The notes beneath the pieces were generated by a model, which did not search any database, had not been told where the DNA came from, and worked only from the letters and a program-made list of their open reading frames with translations. This document shows, in pieces, positions 5,713 through 12,147 of a stretch of DNA of 12,147 bases. Origin of the DNA: Scatosoma sp045658805 (lineage in GTDB: Bacteria; Bacillota; Clostridia; Christensenellales; Borkfalkiaceae); the NCBI GenBank assembly GCA_045658805.1, contig JAZOVQ010000036.1, positions 1-12,147 on the forward strand. The letters run 5' to 3'. How positions within the stretch are numbered: the first letter of the stretch is position 1; each line of letters begins with the position of its first letter. The translations under genes were made by a program, and so were the position numbers.

Positions 5713-6993
5713 ATGAAAAACGTATGTGTTATCGGTGGTGGTGCTGCTGGCTTAATGGCTGCCTATGCTGCGGCTAAAAATGGGCATCAAGTTGTTTTAT
5801 TTGAAAAAAATGAAAAGCTTGGGAAGAAAATTTATATTACTGGGAAAGGTAGATGTAATTTTACCAACGATGTTGCCCCTGATGAATTTCTCCAAAACGT
5901 TGTTCGAGGCGGAAAGTTTTTAAGAGGGGCAATTTATTCCTTTTCCTCTCAAAAAACCATTGATTTTTTCGAAAATTACGGCTTATCTGTGAAAATTGAG
6001 CGTGGAAATAGAGCTTTTCCTAGCTCCGACCATGCCAGTGACGTGACAAAAACCCTTGAAAAAGCCTGTAAATCGGTTGGGGTTAGCATACATTTAAGCG
6101 AAAAAGTGGAGAAAATATCCTATACTACGCCTGACATAATACCTACGTGTGACATAATAGGTGGAACTACGCCTGACATAATACCTACGTCACGCATAGC
6201 AAATGTGGTCACTGAAAAAGGGGAATATTCTTTTGATGAGGTGATTGTAGCGACGGGCGGTATCAGTTATCCTTCTACGGGCAGTACGGGGGATGGCTAT
6301 GTATTTGCGCGCGCCAATGGGCTTGCTGTTACCGATTTAAAATGTGGGCTTTGCGGCTTAAATTTAAAAGGGGATTTCTACAAGGAATTGCAAGGTTTAA
6401 CCTTGAAAAACGTGCGTTTAACGGCAAAACAAGGGGATAAAACGGTATATAGCGAGTTTGGGGAAATGCTCTTTACGCATTTTGGTATTTCGGGGCCTAT
6501 TGTCTTATCGGCTTCGTTGGTAATCAATCGTTTACAACTCCAAAACGTTACGTTATATTTGGATTTAAAGCCGGCTTTGGATGAGCAAACGCTGGATAAG
6601 CGCTTGTTAAGGGATTTTGATACCTACAAAAACAAGCAAATTATCAATGCATTGTCCGAGCTTTTGCCTGCAAAACTAATCAAAACTGTGTTGGATGCAA
6701 GTGGTATTTCGCCCTCTAAAAACGTGAACGTTTTAACGAAAGAGGAGCGTGCTCGTTTGGTGAAAACCTTAAAGGGTATGCCAATGAAAGCGCATTCGTT
6801 GCGTGATTTCAATGAAGCGATTATTACGTCGGGTGGGGTGGATCTTTCCGAAATCAATCCGAAATCAATGGAAAGCAAGAAAGTAAAAGGCTTGCGCTTC
6901 TGCGGCGAAGTGCTTGACGTTGACGCGTTTACAGGTGGTTTTAACATGCAAATTGCCTTCGCAACGGGCTACGCCGCAGGGAATAGCATTTGA
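5713..6993 (+). CDS. HI0933/YhiN-family FAD-dependent oxidoreductase with an in-frame repeat insertion
   Basis: This 426-residue flavoprotein belongs to the family often labelled NAD(P)/FAD-dependent oxidoreductase or BaiN-like; its reaction is not well established. Motifs seen are the dinucleotide fold VCVIGGGAAGLMAA (4-17), GKGRCNFTN (44-52), RAFPSSDHASDV (100-111), VIVATGGISYPSTGSTGDGY (177-196), FTHFGISGP (254-262) and the C-terminal FAD block GEVLDVDAFTGGFNMQIAFATGYAAG (398-423). I chose ATG 5713, with AGAGGA at 5701-5706, over the in-frame TTG 5677, because the family normally begins just before the GGGAAG loop. Residues 138-160 are an extra block, T-T-P-D-I-I-P-T, C-D-I-I-G-G, then T-T-P-D-I-I-P-T again, where homologues usually have only a short turn. 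It is encoded by a duplicated DNA motif. The frame is intact, so the gene is probably functional. In Clostridia this family often lies next to cmk, as here. Confidence 0.88.
   Translation: MKNVCVIGGGAAGLMAAYAAAKNGHQVVLFEKNEKLGKKIYITGKGRCNFTNDVAPDEFLQNVVRGGKFLRGAIYSFSSQKTIDFFENYGLSVKIERGNRAFPSSDHASDVTKTLEKACKSVGVSIHLSEKVEKISYTTPDIIPTCDIIGGTTPDIIPTSRIANVVTEKGEYSFDEVIVATGGISYPSTGSTGDGYVFARANGLAVTDLKCGLCGLNLKGDFYKELQGLTLKNVRLTAKQGDKTVYSEFGEMLFTHFGISGPIVLSASLVINRLQLQNVTLYLDLKPALDEQTLDKRLLRDFDTYKNKQIINALSELLPAKLIKTVLDASGISPSKNVNVLTKEERARLVKTLKGMPMKAHSLRDFNEAIITSGGVDLSEINPKSMESKKVKGLRFCGEVLDVDAFTGGFNMQIAFATGYAAGNSI
6124..6200 (-). repeat. Intragenic repeat element with duplicated 25-base unit and imperfect terminal inverted repeats
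   Basis: An exact 25-base unit (starts ACTACGCCTGACATAATACC) occupies 6124-6148 and 6166-6190, with a period of 42 bases (14 codons). The shorter core TGACATAATA occurs a third time at 6150-6159. The left end (CTACGCCTGACATAA, 6125-6139) and the reverse complement of the right end (CTATGCGTGACGTAG, 6185-6199) match at 11 of 15 positions. Read as RNA from the - strand, 14 positions pair with only one G-G mismatch, because most differences become G-U wobbles. This pattern suggests a short palindromic mobile repeat inserted in-frame, comparable in principle to coding palindromic elements known in Rickettsia. No other copy is in this window. Element limits are approximate. Confidence 0.7.
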
Positions 6994-7031
6994 TAAAATC
7001 AATTTTTTAAACTTTCACGGATTTCGTTGAG

Positions 7032-7078
7032 AAAATTAACAGTTTGATTTATCAAAAGCTTGACGGTTTGTTAATTTT
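7032..7078 (+). promoter_or_regulatory. Inverted repeat overlapping the aroH-cmk promoter (possible operator)
   Basis: AAAATTAACA (7032-7041) and its exact reverse complement TGTTAATTTT (7069-7078) are separated by 27 bases. The right arm fills most of the spacer between the -35 and -10 boxes. A smaller inverted repeat (TTTGAT/ATCAAA, 7043-7056) lies between the arms. A regulator bound here would block RNA polymerase. Alternatively the stem could be part of the 3' end of the preceding flavoprotein mRNA. Confidence 0.4.
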
Positions 7079-7088
7079 ACGATATAAT
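7060..7088 (+). promoter_or_regulatory. Near-consensus sigma-A promoter of the aroH-cmk to ispH-rpsA operon
   Basis: TTGACG (7060-7065), a 17-base spacer, and a perfect TATAAT (7083-7088). Five of six -35 bases and all -10 bases match the consensus, so it should be strong, as expected for an operon carrying ribosomal protein S1. Transcription would start near 7095, leaving a leader of about 50 bases. Confidence 0.88.
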
Positions 7089-7143
7089 AAATATTAGCCT
7101 TTGGGCAACGTAGAACATTCTAAGGAGCATAACCGAGCGTACT

Positions 7144-8157
7144 ATGACGATTATACGTGGCGCAACGACAATTGAAAAGGATTGCAAAGAGGAGATTTCT
7201 TTATCGGTCCAGGAAATGCTTGCGGAAATTTTTGCGGTGAACGCATTGCAAAAAACGGAGGTAAAAGGCTTTCTCTTTTCTTTGACGTCGGATATCCATT
7301 CCTATCACCCGGCGAAAGCTGCGAGGGAATGCGGGTACGATTTCGCGCCGTTATTTGCGGCTGTTGAGCCAGATATCGACGGTAGCTTGAGATTATGTAT
7401 CCGAGTGATGATTTTTACGGATTTACTGGAAGAAAGAACGGTTAAACACGTTTATCAAAAGGGGGCAAAGGTGTTGAGAAAAGATATTTCCGAAATTTAC
7501 AATATCGCTTTGGACGGTCCTGCGGGAAGCGGAAAAAGCACCGTAGCGAAGATTTTGGCGAAAGATTACAACATTTTGTATTTGGATACTGGTGCAATGT
7601 ATCGTGCGTGCGCTTTGAAAGCTTTAAAGTCGGGTGTTGATCCTAAAGACGGCGCGGCTGTTGCTACGTTGTTGCCTAAGCTTAACGTGAAAGTAGTATA
7701 TGCCGACGGGAAACAGCATACAATGCTGGACGGCGAGGACGTATCCTTAAAAATTAGAGAAAACGCAGTTTCTATGGCTGCTTCAGACATTTCAGCGCAT
7801 CATTGCATTCGTCTTAAAATGGTGGAAATGCAAAGAGAAATTGCAAGTAGTATGTCTTGCGTAATTGACGGTAGGGATATTGGTTCGGCGGTTTTGCCTA
7901 ACGCAAAATTTAAGTTTTTCGTTACGGCTGACAGCAAAGTTCGTGCGGAACGCCGTTATAACGAACTGCTTGCGCGTGGAGAAACGGTGGATTTTGAAAA
8001 ATTGCACGCGGAAATTGTTATGCGTGACAAACAAGACAGTGAAAGAGAGTTCTCACCGCTTGTTTGCGCGGAGGATGCCGTGGTTATCGATACGTCTGCC
8101 TTGGATATCAATGGCGTAGTTGCGGCGATAAAAGCGGAAATCCAATCAAAAATTTAA
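7144..8157 (+). CDS. aroH-cmk: Fused AroH-type chorismate mutase and cytidylate kinase
   Basis: This is one 337-residue frame with two complete enzymes. Residues 1-116 match the AroH class of chorismate mutase (chorismate to prephenate, for Phe and Tyr synthesis). RGATT (5-9), HSYHPAKAARE (52-62), E75, CIRVM (85-89) and VYQKGAKVLR (103-112) carry the counterparts of the Bacillus subtilis active-site residues (R5, R61, E75, R87, Y104). Residues about 118-337 are a cytidylate kinase (CMP/dCMP phosphorylation). It has P-loop GPAGSGKST (125-133), DTGAMYR (148-154), DGRDIG (242-247) and RDKQDSERE (294-302). The junction KDISEIYNIALDG has almost no linker. There is no stop, start codon or frameshift between the halves. 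The only good ribosome binding sequence, AAGGAG (7122-7127), lies 16 bases from ATG 7144, longer than normal, but no nearer start exists and RGATT requires this N-terminus. PlsC follows after 26 bases. Confidence 0.93.
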   Translation: MTIIRGATTIEKDCKEEISLSVQEMLAEIFAVNALQKTEVKGFLFSLTSDIHSYHPAKAARECGYDFAPLFAAVEPDIDGSLRLCIRVMIFTDLLEERTVKHVYQKGAKVLRKDISEIYNIALDGPAGSGKSTVAKILAKDYNILYLDTGAMYRACALKALKSGVDPKDGAAVATLLPKLNVKVVYADGKQHTMLDGEDVSLKIRENAVSMAASDISAHHCIRLKMVEMQREIASSMSCVIDGRDIGSAVLPNAKFKFFVTADSKVRAERRYNELLARGETVDFEKLHAEIVMRDKQDSEREFSPLVCAEDAVVIDTSALDINGVVAAIKAEIQSKI

Positions 8158-8183
8158 CGATTATAGAAAAACGAGGATAGATT

Positions 8184-8918
8184 ATGAGCGAAAAACAAAC
8201 GGAAACGCTTGAAAAAGAAGCGAAACCCAAAAAAGTAAAAAAACAAAAATCAATTACAATTCCCGCCAATAAAAAGGGAAAGCATATATCCAAATTGATG
8301 AACGTATTGCGTATTGTTATCATTCCCGCCTACTTTTTGTTGAAACCGTTTAAATATTACGGCAATCGCAAGGTGAAAGACGGGGGCTGCATTTATATTT
8401 GCAATCACTATTCTGTGTTTGACTGTATTTATGTGGCGAATACAACTTGGGAATGTGTGCATTTTGTTGCAAAACGACCTATTTTCGAATCCAAGTTTTT
8501 GGGCCCGTTTGCTCGCAGTATTAAAGCGATCAGTGCAAATCGTGACGGTAGCGACGTTCGTACGCTTATGAATTGCTTGAAATGCTTAAAAAATGGCGAA
8601 AAGGTTGCCATTTTCCCTGAAGGAACGAGAAATAAGACCAACGAAGTTATGTTGCCTTTCTATCACGGTGCGGCGATTATGTCTATCAAATCCAAGACGC
8701 CCATTGTGCCTATGCTTGTATACAGCCGTCCCAGATTGTTCCGCAGAACGCATATTATAATGGGTGAGCCGTTTGAATTAAGCGAATATTATGATAAAAA
8801 ATTAACGGATGAAGAGCTTGATTGCGCCAATCAACGTCTTTGGGATGTTTTGATGGAACTTCGTGCGCAACACACCAAATTCCTCGAAGAGAAAAAGAAT
8901 AAGAAAAAGGCAAAATAA
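8184..8918 (+). CDS. plsC: 1-acyl-sn-glycerol-3-phosphate acyltransferase (PlsC family)
   Basis: This 244-residue acyltransferase probably adds the second acyl chain to lysophosphatidic acid to make phosphatidic acid at the inner face of the membrane. It shows the catalytic HX4D motif in NHYSVFD (74-80, H75 and D80), the glycerol-phosphate motif FPEGTRN (144-150) and the PIVPM block (173-177). A hydrophobic segment near 41-53 (VLRIVIIPAYFLL) probably anchors it. Both ends are unusually rich in lysine: residues 11-32, and the last ten residues ending KKNKKKAK. These could hold it to anionic lipids. Start ATG 8184 has GAGGA (8173-8177) six bases upstream. It sits between cmk and ispH, an order common in Clostridia. 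The stop codon directly abuts the next start codon. Confidence 0.92.
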   Translation: MSEKQTETLEKEAKPKKVKKQKSITIPANKKGKHISKLMNVLRIVIIPAYFLLKPFKYYGNRKVKDGGCIYICNHYSVFDCIYVANTTWECVHFVAKRPIFESKFLGPFARSIKAISANRDGSDVRTLMNCLKCLKNGEKVAIFPEGTRNKTNEVMLPFYHGAAIMSIKSKTPIVPMLVYSRPRLFRRTHIIMGEPFELSEYYDKKLTDEELDCANQRLWDVLMELRAQHTKFLEEKKNKKKAK

Positions 8919-10997
8919 ATGGAATTTATCATTGCAAAAAGCGGTGGCTTTTGCCGCGGTGTGAAGAAGGCGGTGGATACAGCGCTTTCGATTCAGCCGA
9001 AAAATACCTATATTTATGGTGAAATTATACATAACCCCGACGTTGTAAAGACGATTACGGATAGGGGGATTATTATGGTAGAAGATCTCAGCGACGTACC
9101 TTCGGGTGCGACGCTGATTATTCGTTCACACGGCGTAGGGAAACCTGTGTATGAATATTGCGAAGCGAAAAATATTCAAGTGGTAGATTGCACCTGCGAG
9201 TTCGTTCGCCGTACGCAAAAAATTGTAGACGAGAAGCACAGGGAAGGAAAAACGATTGTTATCGTAGGGGAGAAGTCTCATCCAGAGGTTATTGGGCTTA
9301 ATGGTTGGTGTGAAAATACCGCATACATTTTTTCTTCTGAAAGTGAAGATTTTAGCATTTTGCCCCCCAATGAATGCTGTATAGTGTCCCAAACGACCTA
9401 TTCTGAGGAAAAATTTGAAAAAATTATAAAAATTCTTAATAATACACGTGGTAAAACAGTTGAAGTTTTTAAAACAATTTGCTATACTACTATAGGGAGG
9501 CAAAATGAGGCAAGCGAATTGTCTAAGCAATGTGACGCTATGTTGGTCATCGGCGGATTGAATAGCAGCAATACAAATAAGCTGTATGACATCTGTGCAG
9601 AGCATTGTGAAAACGTATTCCGATTGTCAAGTGCTGCCGATCTCGAATATAAAACAATCAAAAGATTTAAAAAGGTAGGTATTGTTACGGGTGCAAGCAC
9701 CCCTAACGCGCAAACTCAGGAGGTTCTATTAAAGATGGAAATGGAAACAGAAGCAAAAGCAACGATGGCAGAAGTTGTTGCGAACATGGACAGTCAACAA
9801 AAGTTCAAGAAAGGACAGTTGATTAAGGCTACGATCTCGTCGGCGGACGATACGGGTGTTGCAGTATTGCTCCCCCTTGCAAAGAAAGAAGTTATTCTTG
9901 ACAAGGCTGAAGTAGACTGCGAAGTTTACAACAAAGACGAATTCAACGCAAAACTTGGCGATGAAATCGAACTTATGGTTGTTGCTATCAACCCTGTAAA
10001 ACTTTCTCAAAAGCAAATTAAGAAAGTGAAAGAAGAAGAAGCTATGATCGCTGACATTCAAGCTGGTAAAGAATTCGAAGTTGTATGTTCCGGATTCAAC
10101 AAGGGCGGCTTGACGTCCGAACTTGGTTCTTATACGGTATTCGTTCCCGCTCGCGAAATTCGTTCGGGTTACGTAAAAGAACTTGATAAGTACGTAGGTA
10201 AAAAGCTGCGCCTTAGACTTATCGAACTTAAAAACGAAAGAAGAAAAGAAATTATCGCTTCTCAACGTGTAATTATTGAAGAAGAAAGAGCTGCTAAAGA
10301 CGCTGCTAAAGCTGCTAAAGAAGCTGAATTCTTTGCTTCCATTAAAGTTGACGACGTTGTTGAAGGTAAAGTTGAAAGAGTTACCGCATTCGGTGCATTT
10401 GTTTCCGTAAACGGTTTCGATTGCCTTGCGCACATCTCCGATCTTTCCTGGACGGGTGTTAAGTCTGTAACGGACGTTCTTGAAATCGGCAAGAAGTACG
10501 AATTCAAAGTGCTTAAGATTGATGAAGAATCCAAGAAGGTTTCCATCGGTTACAAGCAACTTCAAGCTCAACCTTGGGATTTGGCTGCTGAAAAGTATGC
10601 TGAAGGCGACGTTATCCATGGTAAAGTTGTAAGAATCGTACCTTTCGGCGCATTTGTAGAAGTTGAAAAGGGTATCGACGGTTTGGTTCACGTTTCCCAA
10701 ATTTCTCACGAATTCTTGGAAAACCCCACGACGGCTCTTACGATTGGTCAAGAAATCGACGCTAAAATCTTGAAGCTTGATTGCGCAGAAAAGAAGATGA
10801 CGCTTTCGATTAAGGCTCTTGAACCGAAGCCTGAAAACGTTGAAAGAAAGCCCAAGGCAGTTAAAGCTGAAGAAGGCGAAGTTAAAGAAAAAGTAAGAAA
10901 ACCCAGAGCACAAAAGCCCGCTGAAGAAGTTACCGAATGGAACGAAGGCGGTTTGGGCGGCGTATCTATTGCAGATTTGCTGAATAAGAACTCCTGA
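8919..10997 (+). CDS. ispH-rpsA: Fused IspH (HMBPP reductase) and ribosomal protein S1
   Basis: This is a 692-residue fusion. Residues 1-272 are IspH, the last MEP-pathway enzyme, reducing HMBPP to IPP and DMAPP with a [4Fe-4S] cluster. The cluster cysteines are C12 (GGFCRGV), C93 (DCTC) and C188 (KTICYTT). Substrate residues H38, H71, H121, E123, the SSN motif at 216-218 and S260 are all present. Residues about 295-632 hold four S1 RNA-binding domains: near 297-360 and 382-450 (both divergent), 477-546 (GKVERVTAFGAFVSV) and 562-631 (GKVVRIVPFGAFVEV). The tail 633-692 is charged and ends WNEGGLGGVSIADLL. The domain count fits Gram-positive S1 proteins. The gene begins immediately after the plsC stop codon with only a weak ribosome binding sequence, implying coupled translation. 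An internal AGGAGG and in-frame ATG at the domain boundary could also make free S1. This fusion type is known in Clostridia. Confidence 0.95.
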   Translation: MEFIIAKSGGFCRGVKKAVDTALSIQPKNTYIYGEIIHNPDVVKTITDRGIIMVEDLSDVPSGATLIIRSHGVGKPVYEYCEAKNIQVVDCTCEFVRRTQKIVDEKHREGKTIVIVGEKSHPEVIGLNGWCENTAYIFSSESEDFSILPPNECCIVSQTTYSEEKFEKIIKILNNTRGKTVEVFKTICYTTIGRQNEASELSKQCDAMLVIGGLNSSNTNKLYDICAEHCENVFRLSSAADLEYKTIKRFKKVGIVTGASTPNAQTQEVLLKMEMETEAKATMAEVVANMDSQQKFKKGQLIKATISSADDTGVAVLLPLAKKEVILDKAEVDCEVYNKDEFNAKLGDEIELMVVAINPVKLSQKQIKKVKEEEAMIADIQAGKEFEVVCSGFNKGGLTSELGSYTVFVPAREIRSGYVKELDKYVGKKLRLRLIELKNERRKEIIASQRVIIEEERAAKDAAKAAKEAEFFASIKVDDVVEGKVERVTAFGAFVSVNGFDCLAHISDLSWTGVKSVTDVLEIGKKYEFKVLKIDEESKKVSIGYKQLQAQPWDLAAEKYAEGDVIHGKVVRIVPFGAFVEVEKGIDGLVHVSQISHEFLENPTTALTIGQEIDAKILKLDCAEKKMTLSIKALEPKPENVERKPKAVKAEEGEVKEKVRKPRAQKPAEEVTEWNEGGLGGVSIADLLNKNS
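9718..9737 (+). promoter_or_regulatory. Possible internal ribosome binding site and start for free S1 protein
   Basis: A perfect AGGAGG (9718-9723) lies 11 bases before an in-frame ATG (9735, Met273), with a second in-frame ATG at 9741 (Met275). The position is exactly between the IspH and S1 domains. Starting here would give a 420-residue S1 protein. The Shine-Dalgarno bases also encode Gln-Glu-Val of the IspH end, so chance or protein constraint cannot be excluded. Confidence 0.45.
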
Positions 10998-11032
10998 TTG
11001 TTTTAGGCGAATAATACTTTAAAATAAATATT

Positions 11033-11075
11033 AAAAAGTCTGTTTTTAACTTGATTAAAAGCAGGCTTTTTTGTT
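11033..11075 (+). terminator. Intrinsic terminator after ispH-rpsA
   Basis: AAAAAGTCTGTTTTTA (11033-11048) pairs with TAAAAGCAGGCTTTTT (11056-11071) through 16 pairs, two of them G-U, around a seven-base loop. A T-rich tract follows (TTTTTTGTTT). It ends the operon and separates it from htpG. Confidence 0.85.
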
Positions 11076-11081
11076 TATAAA
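11051..11081 (+). promoter_or_regulatory. Weak candidate promoter for htpG
   Basis: TTGATT (11051-11056) and TATAAA (11076-11081) are separated by 19 bases, and the -35 lies inside the terminator stem. This is the best pair in the short gap. No CIRCE (HrcA) or CtsR-type heat-shock operator is visible, so heat regulation by those repressors is not supported here. Confidence 0.3.
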
Positions 11082-11112
11082 TAAGTGTTAAAAAATTTTA
11101 GGAGTTTGTAAC

Positions 11113-12147
11113 ATGGAAAAGAAAGGAAAAATTAAAATTTCAAGCGAAAATATGATGCCAATCATAAAAAAATGGTTGTATTCGGATAAAGATATTTTTC
11201 TTCGTGAAATTGTTGCGAATGGTATGGACGCAATTACTAAGCACAAGAAATTGGCTGAACTTGGTGAAACTGCACCTTCTAATGAAGAATATAAAATTAA
11301 CGTTTACGTTGACGAAGCTGCCAAAACATTGACGGTAGAAGACAACGGTATCGGTATGACCGCTGAAGAAGTGGAAAAATACATCACGCAAATTGCTTTT
11401 TCCGGCGCGGAAGATTTCTTGCAAAAATATGAAAATGCATCCGGCGACGGCATTATCGGTCACTTTGGTTTAGGCTTTTATTCGGCGTATATGGTTTCCA
11501 GTTTGGTTGAAATTTATACGAAGAGCTATAAAAACGAGCCTGCGGTAAGATGGGAATCGGATGGTAACGCAACGTATAGAATTTCCGAAACGGACAAAGC
11601 GGAGCGCGGTACGAAAATTGTAATGCATATCGCGGATGGCGAAGAGGAATTCTTAAAAGAATACCGTATCCGTGAGCTTCTTCGCAAATACTGCTCGTTT
11701 ATGCCGTTCAACGTCTATTTGAACCCGAAAGGGACGGACGATAAGGCGCTTAACGATACGAAGCCGTTGTATTTAAAAGATCCGAAAGAATGTACGGATG
11801 AAGAATATAAAAATTTCTATCGCGAAACCTTTATGGATTTTAACGAGCCGTTGTTTTGGATTCATTTGAATATGGAGTATCCCTTCCGCTTAAAGGGTAT
11901 TTTGTATTTCCCTCAAGTGAAAAAACAGCAAATCCAATTGGAAAAAGGGCAAGTAAAGCTGTATTGTAATCAAGTGTTTATCGCGGATAATATTAAAGAG
12001 GTAATCCCCGAATTTTTGATGCTTTTGAACGGCGTTATTGATTGTCCCGATATTCCGTTGAACGTTTCGAGAAGTTTCTTGCAAAACGATAAGCAAGTAC
12101 AAAAGATTTCTAAACATATCACGAAAAAAGTTGCGGATAAGCTTACG
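11113..12147 (+). CDS. htpG: Hsp90-family molecular chaperone HtpG (partial, 3' end beyond window)
   Basis: The first 345 codons of a chaperone of about 620 residues are present, without any stop. The N-terminal ATPase domain shows SENMMPIIKKWLYSDKDIF (11-29), the helix LREIVANGMDA with ATP-site residues E32, N36 and D39, DNGIGM (77-82), and the lid and glycine-loop region GHFGLGFYSAYMV (116-128). The middle domain contains LNVSRSFLQND (316-326), where R320 matches the arginine that contacts the ATP phosphate. The NGMDAITK variant of the usual NASDAL motif is similar to clostridial HtpG proteins. Start ATG 11113 has AGGAG (11100-11104) eight bases upstream. It lies after the S1 terminator and is probably transcribed on its own. 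Confidence 0.95.
   Translation, partial: MEKKGKIKISSENMMPIIKKWLYSDKDIFLREIVANGMDAITKHKKLAELGETAPSNEEYKINVYVDEAAKTLTVEDNGIGMTAEEVEKYITQIAFSGAEDFLQKYENASGDGIIGHFGLGFYSAYMVSSLVEIYTKSYKNEPAVRWESDGNATYRISETDKAERGTKIVMHIADGEEEFLKEYRIRELLRKYCSFMPFNVYLNPKGTDDKALNDTKPLYLKDPKECTDEEYKNFYRETFMDFNEPLFWIHLNMEYPFRLKGILYFPQVKKQQIQLEKGQVKLYCNQVFIADNIKEVIPEFLMLLNGVIDCPDIPLNVSRSFLQNDKQVQKISKHITKKVADKLT

Noticed and set aside
6124..6200. CRISPR-like array, because repeats of about 25 bases are separated by a 17-base spacer.
   Set aside because: There are only two full copies, the spacer contains part of the same motif, the block is coding and in-frame, and no cas genes are present.
7102..7176. A TTG-started frame of about 24 codons overlapping the aroH-cmk start.
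   Set aside because: No ribosome binding site precedes it and it overlaps the confident aroH start in another frame.
9494..9560. A strong-looking GGGAGG followed by ATG (9505) inside the IspH region, with TATACT just upstream.
   Set aside because: The ATG is out of frame with ispH and its frame stops after about 18 codons, so it is most likely chance.
9729..10913. A long (394-codon) reverse-strand open frame opposite the S1 domains.
   Set aside because: It is rich in Phe, Asn, Ser and Cys as expected for the antisense of strongly biased S1 codons, shows no family motif, and lies wholly over a certain gene.
11073..11112. CIRCE or CtsR heat-shock operator before htpG.
   Set aside because: I looked for TTAGCACTC/GAGTGCTAA and GGTCAAA tandem patterns and found neither.

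Overview
The window reads as chromosomal DNA from a low-to-moderate GC, Gram-positive-type anaerobe, most likely class Clostridia. Three things suggest this: an IspH-ribosomal protein S1 fusion, which is a clostridial hallmark; an HtpG of the clostridial type; and a biotin-dependent sodium-pumping decarboxylase operon. Almost every gene has a strong AGGAGG-like ribosome binding site, and the two best promoters match the sigma-A pattern with exact 17-base spacers. All recognised genes are on the + strand. No rRNA, tRNA, CRISPR array, transposase or phage gene was seen.

Region 1 (1-157) is the last codons of an upstream gene, probably a membrane protein, closed by a strong intrinsic terminator. 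Region 2 (184-5364) is a compact five-gene operon with its own promoter, a leader carrying a 20-base perfect palindrome, and a terminator-like hairpin at the end. It encodes an acyl-CoA carboxyltransferase-like protein with unusual catalytic loops, an OadG/MmdD-type membrane anchor, a biotin carrier, the OadB-type Na+ pump and an OadA/5S-type carboxyltransferase. The simplest reading is one biotin carrier serving two carboxyltransferases and one membrane pump, so decarboxylation of a carboxylic acid (oxaloacetate, an acyl-CoA, or both) could be coupled to Na+ export or to transcarboxylation.

Region 3 (5279-5712) is a gene-free AT-rich spacer with a 15-base direct repeat near both ends. Region 4 (5713-6993) is a flavoprotein of the HI0933/YhiN family. 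Its reading frame carries an in-frame block built on a 25-base duplicated motif, which looks like a short palindromic repeat that has become coding.

Region 5 (7060-11072) is a second operon with a near-consensus promoter and its own terminator. It encodes a fusion of AroH-type chorismate mutase with cytidylate kinase, a PlsC-type acyltransferase, and an IspH-S1 fusion that has a possible internal start for a free S1 protein. A housekeeping run of flavoprotein, cmk, plsC and ispH-rpsA is familiar from Clostridia; the chorismate mutase fusion is the unusual part. Region 6 (11113 to the end) is the first 345 codons of htpG, cut by the window edge.

The items most worth a second look are the coding repeat in the flavoprotein, the AroH-Cmk fusion, the pairing of two carboxyltransferase types with one Na+ pump, and the possible internal start inside ispH-rpsA. 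I did not find an unmistakable new defence or mobile system.
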